A stretch of 64,000 nucleotides of DNA. It comes from Nonomuraea wenchangensis (lineage in GTDB: Bacteria; Actinomycetota; Actinomycetes; Streptosporangiales; Streptosporangiaceae). The stretch spans positions 1-64,000 of the forward strand of contig NZ_FOHX01000010.1 of assembly GCF_900111685.1 (NCBI RefSeq), given 5' to 3'. Below, piece by piece: positions 8,828-17,513 of the stretch. The notes under the pieces were generated by a model that searched no databases, was not told the DNA's origin, and worked only from the letters and a program-made list of their open reading frames with translations. The translations under genes were made by a program, and so were the position numbers. Every line of letters starts with the position of its first letter. Positions within the stretch are counted from its first letter, which is position 1.

Positions 8828-9802
8828 GTGCTGATCGACGGGTACGACACTTTGCTGCTCGACCTGGATGGCGTGGTCTACCTGGGCCCCCGGGCGGTGC
8901 CGGGCGCGCCGGCGGCGCTCGGTGAGGCGCGGGCGCGGGGGGTGCGGCTGGCGTACGTCACCAACAACGCCTCGCGGACGCCCGCCGCCATCGCGGCGCA
9001 CCTGCGGGAACTGGGCGCCCCGGCCACCGCCGAGGACGTCGTGACGTCCGCGCAGGCGGCGGCGCGGCTGATCGCGGAGCGGGTGCCGCCGGGGTCGGCG
9101 GTGCTCGTGGTGGGTGGGTCGGGGCTGCGGATGGCCGTACGGGCCCGGGGGCTGCGGCCGGTCTCGACCGCCTTCGAGGCGCCGGTCGCCGTGGTGCAGG
9201 GGATCGCGCCGGGGCTGTCGTACGGGCTGCTGGCGGAAGGCGCGCTGGCGGTGCGGCAAGGGGCGTGGTTCGTGGCGTCCAACGGGGACAGCACCATGCC
9301 CACCGGGCGTGGCGAACTGCCAGGCAACGGGGCCATGGTCCGGGCCATCGCGACCGCGACCGGGGTCGAGCCGGTGTACGCGGGAAAGCCGGACCCGCCG
9401 TTGCACAGGGAGTCGATGATTCGCACGGGGGCCCGAAGGCCGCTGGTGGTGGGGGACCGGCTGGACACCGACATCGAAGGGGCGTCCAACGCCGGGGTGG
9501 AGTCCCTGCTGGTGCTGACCGGGGTGGCCACGGCGGCCGATGTGCTGACGGCTGAGCCACGGCATCGGCCGACGTTCGTGGCCGAGGACCTGGGGGCCCT
9601 GCGCGCGGACTATCCCGAGGTGCGGGATGGCGCGTGCGGTGGATGGCAGGCGCGATGGCGTGACGGCGTGCTGCAGTTGGAGGGCGACGGCAGCCGGATC
9701 GACGGGCTGCGGGCGGCGTGTGACGCGGCCTGGGCGGCGGCCGGGGAAGGGCGGGTGGAGGAGGACGCCGTCAAACCGGTCCTTGAACGGATCGCCGGTT
9801 GA
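8828..9802 (+). CDS. HAD superfamily class IIA hydrolase (NagD-like)
   Basis: A 324-residue phosphatase. Motif I is LLLDLDGVVYLG (nucleophile DxDG), motif II is AYVTNNASRTP, the cap contains LPGNGAMVRAIATATG and VYAGKPDPP, and motif IV is LVVGDRLDTDIEGASNAGV. This is the full HAD-IIA set seen in NagD/4-nitrophenylphosphatase-like enzymes, so an active sugar- or nucleotide-phosphatase is expected. GTG 8828 follows GGAAGAGG. A TANNNT element (TAGAGT, 8786-8791) upstream could be its -10. About 70 C-terminal residues beyond the core are of unknown use. Confidence 0.88.
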   Translation: MLIDGYDTLLLDLDGVVYLGPRAVPGAPAALGEARARGVRLAYVTNNASRTPAAIAAHLRELGAPATAEDVVTSAQAAARLIAERVPPGSAVLVVGGSGLRMAVRARGLRPVSTAFEAPVAVVQGIAPGLSYGLLAEGALAVRQGAWFVASNGDSTMPTGRGELPGNGAMVRAIATATGVEPVYAGKPDPPLHRESMIRTGARRPLVVGDRLDTDIEGASNAGVESLLVLTGVATAADVLTAEPRHRPTFVAEDLGALRADYPEVRDGACGGWQARWRDGVLQLEGDGSRIDGLRAACDAAWAAAGEGRVEEDAVKPVLERIAG

Positions 9803-9986
9803 GCTGCCCGTGATGACCGAGCGCCTTGGCGACGGTCGGGCCCTTCCGGTGGTCGGGTGCTCGCTCGGGGGCTGAATCGGGGGTCGCAGACTGTCGTCGG
9901 CTGACTGGGTGATCGCCGGGTTGGTGGGACGTGGTCTTCGGTGGGTGGATTCGTTGTTCGCTCGTCGCCGAAAGGTGGGGAGGCGG

Positions 9987-10334
9987 TCAGAGCAGGCGGC
10001 GTAGGCGGAGGAGGTCGCCGAAGCTGGCGTCGACCTTCACCCGGCCCCCGAGCAGCGCTCGCGCCAGGTCCAGCTCGCCGTCCACCAGCGCGATCAGGTC
10101 GTTGCTCACGATCGTGAGCTTGACGTCGGTAGGCTTGCCGCCCGGCGGCGGCTGCTCCGCGAACGGATCCAGCCCCCCGTGGTGCAGCCGCCCATAGAAG
10201 GTCACGTCGAGATCGGAGATCCGGCAGCTGACCGTGCGTTCGACCACGTGCTTGGCACGGTCCTGCTCGTCGATCTCGTCGAACTGCGCGACGAGCTTGG
10301 CCAGTGCCGTACGGCACTCCTCGACGCTTGCCAT
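9987..10334 (-). CDS. SCP2-like (sterol carrier) domain protein
   Basis: A 115-residue protein starting MASVEECRTALAKLVAQFDE, with SCP2-type strand patterns (VVERTVSCRISDLDVTFYGRL, VKLTIVSNDLIALVDGELD, ALLGGRVKVDASFGDLLRLRR). It would bind a lipid or hydrophobic ligand. Two ATGs are close: 10343 and 10334. The second is preferred because homologues I recall begin MATVEECR, and GAGAGG sits 9 bases upstream. Divergent from the gene at 10471. Confidence 0.78.
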   Translation of the reverse strand: MASVEECRTALAKLVAQFDEIDEQDRAKHVVERTVSCRISDLDVTFYGRLHHGGLDPFAEQPPPGGKPTDVKLTIVSNDLIALVDGELDLARALLGGRVKVDASFGDLLRLRRLL

Positions 10335-10470
10335 GGTGAGCATCCTCTCCTTCTTGGTCGGGCCTATGCGGACCGTAGCGTTCCACATGACTAGCACCCC
10401 CGTACGACGTACAACGTGTGACACGCCTGCCAAGGTCCCGGGCGCTCGCGGGAGGCGTTACGGTCGAGAC

Positions 10471-10779
10471 ATGAGTGAGCTGCCGCACGAGACCGGCGAC
10501 GACCGGGTCGACGCCATCGTGGCCGGCCTGGGTCGCCTGGGCGAGCTGCCCGTGGGCGAGCACCCGCGGATCTTCGACGAGGCGTTCTCGGCGCTGGAGG
10601 CCACCCTGGGGGCCGTGGACGACGACCCGGCGCGGGCCGTGCACGAGATGGCGCGCGCGGCCCACCAGGCGGAGAACCGGGCGACGGCTCACCCCGCCGA
10701 CCATCGGCAGCCGGCCCCCCAGCCTGGTGACCCGCGATCCTCTCAGGGCATGGGGTTCCCGTCGCGGGGAGACCGGTGA
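10471..10779 (+). CDS. small conserved hypothetical upstream of tlyA
   Basis: A 102-residue acidic protein (MSELPHETGDDRVDAIVAGL...) without recognisable domain; the last 35 residues are Pro/Gln/His-rich and probably disordered. It begins the tlyA-nadK-recN operon: its stop overlaps the tlyA GTG by 4 bases (GTGA), which implies translational coupling. A small protein occupies the same place in other actinomycetes as far as I recall. A GGGAGG lies about 15 bases upstream of the ATG. Confidence 0.7.
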   Translation: MSELPHETGDDRVDAIVAGLGRLGELPVGEHPRIFDEAFSALEATLGAVDDDPARAVHEMARAAHQAENRATAHPADHRQPAPQPGDPRSSQGMGFPSRGDR

Positions 10780-11588
10780 GCCGGCGCATCCGCCTCGACA
10801 GCGAGCTGGTGCGCCGCGGCCTAGCGAGGTCGCGCGAGCAGGCGGCCCAGCTCATCGACGCCGGCCGGGTCACCGTCGGCGGCCAGACCGCGCGCAAGCC
10901 CGCCACCCAGGTCGAGACCGCCTCCGCCATCGTCGTCGCCCCCTCCCCCGACGGCCCCGACTACGTCTCGCGCGGCGCGCACAAGCTGCTTGGCGCGCTG
11001 GAGGCGTTCCCGGCGCTCGCCGTCGAAGGGCGCAGGTGCCTCGACGCGGGCGCGTCCACCGGCGGGTTCACCGACGTGCTGCTGCGCCGCGGCGTGGCCC
11101 ACGTGCTGGCCGTCGACGTCGGCTACGGCCAGCTCGCCTGGTCGTTGCGCACCGACGAGCGGGTGACGGTGATGGAGCGGGTCAACGTCCGCGACCTGAC
11201 CCCGGAGATGGTGGGGGAGCCGCCGACGCTGGTCGTGGGCGACCTGTCGTTCATCTCGCTGCGGCTGGTGCTGCCCGCGCTGGCCGCCGTCGCCGCACCG
11301 CGCGCCGACTTCGTGATGCTGGTCAAGCCGCAGTTCGAGGTGGGCAAGGAGCTCGTGGGGGCGGGCGGCGTGGTCCGCGATCCCACGCTGCGCGCGCAGG
11401 CCGTGCGCGACGCCGCGGCCAAGGCCCTGGAGCTGGGGCTGAGCGTACGCGGTGTGACCGCGAGCCCGCTGCCGGGGCCGTCGGGCAATGTGGAATACCT
11501 GCTCTGGCTGGGCAAGGGAGAGGGCGGGTCTCCGGTCGCCGACCTGGAGGCCGAGATCGAGCGTGCCGTGGCGGAAGGGCCGCAATGA
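10776..11588 (+). CDS. tlyA: TlyA family rRNA 2'-O-methyltransferase
   Basis: A 270-residue protein with an N-terminal S4 RNA-binding domain (LDSELVRRGLARSREQAAQLI, residues about 5-65) and a FtsJ-like methyltransferase domain (GRRCLDAGASTGGFTDVLL motif I; VVGDLSFISL; MLVKPQFEVGKELV). TlyA methylates 16S C1409 and 23S C1920 in mycobacteria, and its loss gives capreomycin resistance. GTG start overlapping the preceding stop; its own stop overlaps the nadK ATG (ATGA). Confidence 0.93.
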   Translation: MSRRIRLDSELVRRGLARSREQAAQLIDAGRVTVGGQTARKPATQVETASAIVVAPSPDGPDYVSRGAHKLLGALEAFPALAVEGRRCLDAGASTGGFTDVLLRRGVAHVLAVDVGYGQLAWSLRTDERVTVMERVNVRDLTPEMVGEPPTLVVGDLSFISLRLVLPALAAVAAPRADFVMLVKPQFEVGKELVGAGGVVRDPTLRAQAVRDAAAKALELGLSVRGVTASPLPGPSGNVEYLLWLGKGEGGSPVADLEAEIERAVAEGPQ

Positions 11589-12487
11589 AACGGACCGTGC
11601 TGGTCGCCGTACACACCGGGCGGGACGCCGCCGTCGAGAGCGCCCGCCTGGTGATCAGCCGGCTGGTGGACGCGGGCATCGCCGTGCGGGTGCTCGAATC
11701 CGAGTACGCCGAGATCGGCTCCACCGGAGTCGAGGCCGTCCCCGGCGACGACCCGGGCGCGGTCAAGGACGCCGAGGTCATGATCGTGCTCGGCGGCGAC
11801 GGGTCGCTGCTGCGCGCCGCGGAGCTGGCCAGGCCGGCCGGCACGCCGCTGCTGGGGGTCAACCTGGGGCATGTCGGGTTCCTGGCCGAGGCCGAGGTCG
11901 ACGACCTGGCGGGGGCGGTCGACGCCGTCGTGGCCGGCCGGTACGACGTCGAGGAGCGCATGACGATCGACGTTCTCGCCCGGCAGAACGGCAAGATCCT
12001 GGCCGACACGTGGGCGCTCAACGAAGCCACGGTCGAGAAGCAGGAGCGCATGCTGGAGGTCGTCGCCGAGATCGACGGCCGGCCGCTGTCACGGTGGGGC
12101 TGCGACGGCGTGATCTGCGCCACGCCGACCGGCTCGACCGCCTATGCTTTCTCCGCGGGCGGGCCGGTCGTGTGGCCTGAGGTCGAGGCGCTGCTCATGG
12201 TGCCCATCAGCGCCCACGCCCTGTTCGCCAGGCCAATGGTGGTCTCGCCACGCTCCACGCTGGCCGTGGAGATCCTGCCGGAGACTCCCGGCGGGGTGCT
12301 GTGGTGCGACGGTCGGCGCCGTTTCGAGCTGCCGTCCGGCACGAGGGTGGAGGTGCGCAGGGGCGCCGAGCCGGTCCGGCTGGCGCGGCTGCACGGTGTC
12401 GAGGACACCGGCGCGCCGTTCACCGACAGGCTGGTCGCCAAGTTCGAGCTACCCGTCCAGGGCTGGCGCGGAAGGGTGCGACCCTGA
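11585..12487 (+). CDS. nadK: NAD kinase
   Basis: A 300-residue ATP-NAD kinase with the signature VLGGDGSLLRAA (GGDG) at about residues 59-70, LGVNLGHVGFLAE, ALNEATVEK (NE/D motif) and GVICATPTGSTAYAFSAGGP. It phosphorylates NAD to NADP in the cytosol. It sits between tlyA and recN, as in mycobacteria (ppnK). ATG start overlaps the tlyA stop by 4 bases, indicating coupled translation. Confidence 0.95.
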   Translation: MKRTVLVAVHTGRDAAVESARLVISRLVDAGIAVRVLESEYAEIGSTGVEAVPGDDPGAVKDAEVMIVLGGDGSLLRAAELARPAGTPLLGVNLGHVGFLAEAEVDDLAGAVDAVVAGRYDVEERMTIDVLARQNGKILADTWALNEATVEKQERMLEVVAEIDGRPLSRWGCDGVICATPTGSTAYAFSAGGPVVWPEVEALLMVPISAHALFARPMVVSPRSTLAVEILPETPGGVLWCDGRRRFELPSGTRVEVRRGAEPVRLARLHGVEDTGAPFTDRLVAKFELPVQGWRGRVRP

Positions 12488-12582
12488 GTGAATGGAAGCA
12501 GGACCGCGTAGGATCGCGTGGGCACACGTGTTCGGGGAACGGGCCGTGTGATCGGCAGGCACAGCAGTGACGGGAGTGGGCA

Positions 12583-14301
12583 GTGCGACCAAGGGTCGAG
12601 GAGGTCCGCATCCAGGGGCTCGGCGTCATCGACGAGGCCGTCCTAGAGCTCAGCCCGGGCTTCAACGTGGTGACCGGTGAGACGGGCGCGGGCAAGACGA
12701 TGGTCGTGACCGGGCTCGGGCTGCTGTTCGGCGGCCGGGCCGACCCTTCCAGGATCCGGCCGGGGGCCGAGCGGGCCAGGGTCGAGGGCACGATCGTCGT
12801 CGAGCCCGGCGGCCGGGTGGCCCAGCAGGTCGAGGACACCGGCGGCGACGTCGAGGGCGGCGAGCTCATCATCTCGCGCACCGTCTCGGCGGAGGGCCGC
12901 TCCCGGGCCTGGCTCGGCGGGCGCACGGTGCCCGTCGGCACTCTGACGTACCTCGCCGACGACCTCGTGGCCGTGCACGGGCAGATGGACCAGCAGCGGC
13001 TGCTCCAGCCCGCCAGGCAGCGCGCCGCGCTCGACCGCTATGCCGGTGACGAGCTGGTCAAGCCGTTGCGGGCGTACACGCAGGCGTACAAACGGCACAA
13101 GCAGGTCACCGCGCTGCTGGAGGAGCTGACCACCCGCGCCAGGGAGCGGACCCAGGAGGCCGACCTGCTCCGCTTCGGCCTGCAGGAGATCGAGAAGGTC
13201 GACCCCAAGCCGGGCGAGGACGCCGACCTGCGCGAGGAGGAGGAGCGGCTCTCGCACGCCGACGCCCTGCGCAGCGCTGCCACCACGGCCCACACCGCGC
13301 TGCTCGGCGACCCCATGGAGGCCGCGGGCGGCGCGCACGACGTGATCTCCCTGCTCGGCGAGGCCCGCGCGGCCGTCGAGGCGGTGCGCGACTTCGACGC
13401 CCAGCTTGCCGGGGTCGCCGACCGGCTCGCCGAGGCCGGCTACCTCATCTCCGACGTCGCCACCGACCTCGCCTCCTATGCCGAGTCGATCGAGGCCGAC
13501 CCGTCCCGGCTGGCGGTCGTACAGGAGCGCCGCTCGGTGCTGTCCGGGCTCATCCGCAAGTACGGCGAACAGAGCGCCGACAGCGCGGGCGTCCTCGCCT
13601 GGGCGCAGCGCGCCGCCGCCCGCCTCACCGAGCTGGAGGGCGACGATGAGCGCATCGACGAGCTGACCCGCGAGCACGACGAGCTGACCGACAAGCTCAC
13701 CGACCTCGCCGCCGAGCTCACCCAGGTGCGCGAGGCCGCCGCCGAGCGGTTCGGCCTGGCCGTCACCGAGGAGCTGACCGCGCTCGCCATGCCGCACGCC
13801 CGGGTCGTGGTGCAGCTCACGCGGAGCGCAGAGTTCGGGCCGGAGGGCGTCGACGAGGTCGAGCTGCGGATGGCCGCCCACCCCGCCGCGCCGCCGCTGC
13901 CGCTCACCAAGGGCGCCTCCGGCGGCGAGCTGAGCCGCGTCATGCTCGCCATCGAGGTCGTCTTCGCGGGCGCCGACCCGGTGCCGACGTTCGTCTTCGA
14001 CGAGGTGGACGCCGGGGTTGGTGGCAAGGCGGCGGTCGAGATCGGCCGCCGGCTGGCCCGGCTGGCCCGCACCGCGCAGGTGATTGTCGTCACACATCTG
14101 CCGCAGGTGGCGGCCTTCGCCGACCAGCATCTGGTGGTCGAGAAGGCCAGTGACGGCAGCGTGGTGCGCAGTGGCGTCACCACCCTCGACCACGAGGGCC
14201 GCGTACGCGAACTGTCGCGCATGCTGGCCGGTCTGGAGGATTCCGAGCTCGGCCGGGCGCACGCCGAGGAGCTGCTGGGGCTCGCCGCCGCGGACAGGTG
14301 A
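12583..14301 (+). CDS. recN: DNA repair ATPase RecN
   Basis: A 572-residue SMC-like protein. Walker A GETGAGKTM is at about residues 34-42. A long coiled-coil region spans about 150-370 (TRARERTQEADLLRFGLQEI; DELTREHDELTDKLTDLAAEL). The ABC signature GASGGELSRVMLAIE, Walker B TFVFDEVDAGVGG and VIVVTHLPQVAAFAD follow. RecN assists double-strand-break repair. GTG start at 12583, 95 bases after nadK; the spacer may hold a promoter, but none is clear. Confidence 0.95.
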   Translation: MRPRVEEVRIQGLGVIDEAVLELSPGFNVVTGETGAGKTMVVTGLGLLFGGRADPSRIRPGAERARVEGTIVVEPGGRVAQQVEDTGGDVEGGELIISRTVSAEGRSRAWLGGRTVPVGTLTYLADDLVAVHGQMDQQRLLQPARQRAALDRYAGDELVKPLRAYTQAYKRHKQVTALLEELTTRARERTQEADLLRFGLQEIEKVDPKPGEDADLREEEERLSHADALRSAATTAHTALLGDPMEAAGGAHDVISLLGEARAAVEAVRDFDAQLAGVADRLAEAGYLISDVATDLASYAESIEADPSRLAVVQERRSVLSGLIRKYGEQSADSAGVLAWAQRAAARLTELEGDDERIDELTREHDELTDKLTDLAAELTQVREAAAERFGLAVTEELTALAMPHARVVVQLTRSAEFGPEGVDEVELRMAAHPAAPPLPLTKGASGGELSRVMLAIEVVFAGADPVPTFVFDEVDAGVGGKAAVEIGRRLARLARTAQVIVVTHLPQVAAFADQHLVVEKASDGSVVRSGVTTLDHEGRVRELSRMLAGLEDSELGRAHAEELLGLAAADR

Positions 14302-14371
14302 TCGTGGGTGACATAGTGGACACGCCACGTGATGCGTGGCCTCTCCGCTGTTCGGCTCTGGCAGGATGGTC

Positions 14372-15571
14372 ATGATGAAGGTTCCGGGAAGCAGATTGCC
14401 GGGCCTCCGCGGCAGGAAGGTCGGTGACCTTCCCGGCATCACGGCAGTGGCGAGGATCGACCGGCGCACCAAGAGGCTCACCAAGCGCCTCGGGCCCGGT
14501 GAAATTGCGATTATCGACCATGTCGACGTGGACCGGGTCAGCGCGGAGGCGCTGGTCGCATGCGGTGCCGCCGCCGTGGTCAACGTCGCGGCCGGCATCA
14601 GCGGCCGCTACCCCAACCTGGGGCCGCAGATCCTGCTCGAAGCCGGCGTGCCGTTCGTCGACAACGCCAGCGCGGAGTTGTTCGAGCGCGTCAAGGACGG
14701 CGACGTCGTCCGGCTCTGCGACGGCGTCGTCCACCTGGACGACGACGTCGTCGGCAAGGGCGAGGAGCAGACCCTCGAAGCGGTCGAGGCCGCCATGGCC
14801 GAGGCCAGGGCAGGGCTGTCGGTGCAGATCGAGGCGTTCGCGGTCAACACCATGGAGTACGTCCGCGGCGAGGGCAAGCTCCTCATCGACGGCGTCGGCG
14901 TGCCCGAGATCCGCACGGACATGGAGGGCAGGCACGTCCTCATCGTCGTGCGCGGCTACCACTACAAGGAGGACATCGCCACCCTCCGCCCCTACATCCG
15001 CGAATACCGGCCCGTCCTGGTCGGCGTGGACGGCGGCGCCGACGCGCTCCTGGAGGCCGGCTACCTGCCCGACGTGATCGTGGGCGACTTCGACTCGGTC
15101 TCCACCAAGGCGCTGACCTGCGGCGCCGAGCTCGTCGTGCACGCCTACCGCGACGGCCGTGCTCCCGGCCTGGAGCGCGTGCACCAGCTCGGCCGCGAAG
15201 CGGTGATCTTCCCCGCCACCGGCACCAGCGAGGACATCGCGATGCTCCTCGCCGACGACAAGGGCGCCGAGCTGATCGTCGCCGTCGGCACGCACGGCAC
15301 GCTGGAGGAGTTCCTCGACAAGGGGCGCTCCGGCATGGCCAGCACCTTCCTCACCCGGCTGATCATCGGCAGCAAGCTCATCGACGCCAAGGGCGTCAGC
15401 AGGCTCTACCGCAGCCGCATCTCCACCTCGCAGCTGCTGCTCCTCGTGCTCACCGCGCTGTTCACGATGGGCGTCGCGCTGGCCTTCTCGCCGCTCGGCA
15501 AGACCTGGCTGAACGGCCTGCAAGACGTCTGGAACGCGTTCATCTTCTGGCTGGTCGGACTCTTCTCGTGA
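14372..15571 (+). CDS. steA: cytokinetic ring protein SteA
   Basis: A 399-residue protein. N-terminal motifs (RIDRRTKRLTKRLGPGEIAIID, ACGAAAVVNVAAGISGRYPN) precede a thiamin-pyrophosphokinase-like domain (LVGVDGGADALLEAGYLPDV, VGDFDSVS). One C-terminal membrane helix follows (LLLLVLTALFTMGVALAF) and then a short amphipathic tail. SteA acts with SteB in cell separation in corynebacteria. ATG 14372 has AGGA 5 bases upstream; 14366 and 14375 are alternatives. Its stop overlaps the steB GTG (GTGA). Confidence 0.88.
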   Translation: MMKVPGSRLPGLRGRKVGDLPGITAVARIDRRTKRLTKRLGPGEIAIIDHVDVDRVSAEALVACGAAAVVNVAAGISGRYPNLGPQILLEAGVPFVDNASAELFERVKDGDVVRLCDGVVHLDDDVVGKGEEQTLEAVEAAMAEARAGLSVQIEAFAVNTMEYVRGEGKLLIDGVGVPEIRTDMEGRHVLIVVRGYHYKEDIATLRPYIREYRPVLVGVDGGADALLEAGYLPDVIVGDFDSVSTKALTCGAELVVHAYRDGRAPGLERVHQLGREAVIFPATGTSEDIAMLLADDKGAELIVAVGTHGTLEEFLDKGRSGMASTFLTRLIIGSKLIDAKGVSRLYRSRISTSQLLLLVLTALFTMGVALAFSPLGKTWLNGLQDVWNAFIFWLVGLFS

Positions 15572-16545
15572 TCGATTTCCGCTATCACCTCGTCTCCATC
15601 GTCGCGATCTTCCTTGCGCTGGCGGTGGGCATCATCCTGGGCACCACCCTGCTCCAGGACCCCGCGCTCGACCTGGCCAAGCGCACCAGCGACGAGCTGA
15701 CCAGCGCCAACAACGGCCTGCGCGCCGACCTCGACGCGCTGCGCGGGCGGCAGGCAGGCAACGACGCGTTCATCACCGCCCGCACCCCGCAGATGGTGGC
15801 CTCCGAGCTCGCCGGGCAGCGCGTGCTGCTCGTCGAGACGCCCGGCTCCAGCACGAACGTGCGCGAGGCCGCCCAGCAGGTGCTCGACGAGGCGGGCGCC
15901 AAGGTCAGCGGGCGGGTCACGCTGACCGAGAAGTTCCTCGACCCCGAGAGCAAGGGCGTCCTCGACGGGCTGGTCGACCAGCTCAAGCCCGCCAACATGG
16001 TCTTCCCCGCGACTGCCACCAGCTACGACCGGGCCGCCTCGCTGCTGGCCGGCGCCCTCGTCACCAACGATCCCGCCCAGGCCGGCACCGCCAACACCGC
16101 CACCGCCGGTGTGCTCGACGCGTTCGAGACCGGCGGCCTGCTCAACGTCGAGGACAACCCGGCCGAACGGGCCACGCTCGCCGTCATGTTCGCGCCGGAG
16201 AAGCCGTTCGAGGGCGAGACCGCCGAGACCCTGGCCGGGGCGCTGGTCTCCGTCGCCGACGGGTTCGACGCGGCGGGCGGCGGCACCGTGCTCGCCGGGA
16301 CCGCCGCGAACATCGCGCTGCCCGGCGACCTCATCGGCGCCGTCCGTGACGACGGCGAGGTCTCCAAGCGCGTGTCCACCGTCGACACCGCCGACATGCC
16401 CATGGGCCGGGTCGTGATGGTCTACGCTCTGCGGGAGCAACTGGCCGGGCACGCCGGCCAGTACGGCATCGGCAAGGGCGCCACCGGGGCCCTGCCTGCG
16501 GCCGTCACCCCCAGCCCGACCCCATCCGCCCAGTCAGGGAGCTGA
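15568..16545 (+). CDS. steB: SteB / MctB-like single-pass membrane protein
   Basis: A 325-residue protein beginning VIDFRYHLVSIVAIFLALAVG, the typical start of the MctB (Rv1698-like) family. One N-terminal membrane helix is followed by a coiled coil (about residues 33-60), an extracytoplasmic domain, and a Pro/Ser/Thr C-terminal tip. In Mycobacterium the homologue was described as a copper-transport channel; in Corynebacterium it is SteB, the partner of SteA. The gene pair steA-steB is translationally coupled here, favouring the cell-separation role. Confidence 0.85.
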   Translation: MIDFRYHLVSIVAIFLALAVGIILGTTLLQDPALDLAKRTSDELTSANNGLRADLDALRGRQAGNDAFITARTPQMVASELAGQRVLLVETPGSSTNVREAAQQVLDEAGAKVSGRVTLTEKFLDPESKGVLDGLVDQLKPANMVFPATATSYDRAASLLAGALVTNDPAQAGTANTATAGVLDAFETGGLLNVEDNPAERATLAVMFAPEKPFEGETAETLAGALVSVADGFDAAGGGTVLAGTAANIALPGDLIGAVRDDGEVSKRVSTVDTADMPMGRVVMVYALREQLAGHAGQYGIGKGATGALPAAVTPSPTPSAQSGS

Positions 16546-16546
16546 C

Positions 16547-17401
16547 ATGGCCCGAGGACTGCTCCACGCCTTCGCCGGCGCCGCCATCGGCGCCGTCGCG
16601 GCCCGCGCCGCCTACGCCGTCTTCACCCGCAACCGGCAGCCCGACGACCTGACCGGCCGCTGGACGCGCAAGAACCACCGCGGCGAGCCCATCACCCTCC
16701 TGGGGGGCCCCGCGTTCGTGGCGGGTGCGGGCGCGGCCGCCGCGCTCACGCCCGGCCTGCCCGGCCGGCTGCGCCTGGCCGCCCTCGTCGCGGGCGGTGG
16801 CAGCGGCGCGCTCGGCGCCTACGACGACCTGTACGGCACCACGTCCTCCAAGGGCTTCAAAGGCCACCTGACCGCGCTTGCCCGCGGCGAGGTCACCAGC
16901 GGCGCGGTGAAGATCCTCGGCATCGGCGCCACGGGGCTCGGCGCCGCTGCGCTCGCCGGCGGCGGCCCGCTCGACGTCCTGGTCAACGGGGCCGCCATCG
17001 CCGGCGCCGCCAACCTCGCCAACCTCTTCGACCTTCGCCCCGGCCGCGCCATCAAGGTCGCCCTGCTGGCCGGCGGGCCGCTGCTGGCCGCCTCGCTGCT
17101 GCGCGGCTCACCCGCCGCCGCGGCGCTGGCCGCCGTGCCGCTCGGCGCCGCCGCCGCGCTGCTGCCCGACGACCTCGGCGAGCGCGCCATGCTCGGCGAC
17201 GCCGGCGCCAACGCCCTGGGCGCGCTGCTCGGCCTCGCCGCCGTCACCCGGCTCGGCCGGCCCGGCCGCTACGCCCTGCTCGGCACCGTGGCGGCGCTCA
17301 CTGCCGCTTCGGAGAAGGTCAGCTTCACCAAGGTCATCGCCGGGAACCCGGTGCTCAATCGCATCGACATGCTCGGCCGCCGGCCCGTCGCGCCCGCCTG
17401 A
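16547..17401 (+). CDS. MraY/WecA-like polyprenyl-phosphate transferase family membrane protein
   Basis: A 284-residue, Ala/Gly-rich polytopic protein. Residues GAYDDLYGTTSSKGFKGHL resemble the DDxxD-containing loop of MraY/WecA, NLANLFDLRPGRA resembles the NxxNxxDGxDG loop but is degenerate (FDLRPG), and MLGDAGANALGALLG matches the GDxG segment. It is shorter than MraY (about 320-360). Catalytic activity is therefore uncertain; a role in envelope glycoconjugates is inferred from MurJ-like and GT4 neighbours. ATG is 1 base after the steB stop. Confidence 0.72.
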   Translation: MARGLLHAFAGAAIGAVAARAAYAVFTRNRQPDDLTGRWTRKNHRGEPITLLGGPAFVAGAGAAAALTPGLPGRLRLAALVAGGGSGALGAYDDLYGTTSSKGFKGHLTALARGEVTSGAVKILGIGATGLGAAALAGGGPLDVLVNGAAIAGAANLANLFDLRPGRAIKVALLAGGPLLAASLLRGSPAAAALAAVPLGAAAALLPDDLGERAMLGDAGANALGALLGLAAVTRLGRPGRYALLGTVAALTAASEKVSFTKVIAGNPVLNRIDMLGRRPVAPA

Positions 17402-17513
17402 CCCGGCCGGTCCCGCGTTGTCCACAGGTGGCGCCCCTTGACGCGCGAGTGTCGGCGCGGCCTGCCAGGATGATGTCCGCGCGGAAAGTCCGCGCGGGGG
17501 CGAGGGAGGCCGG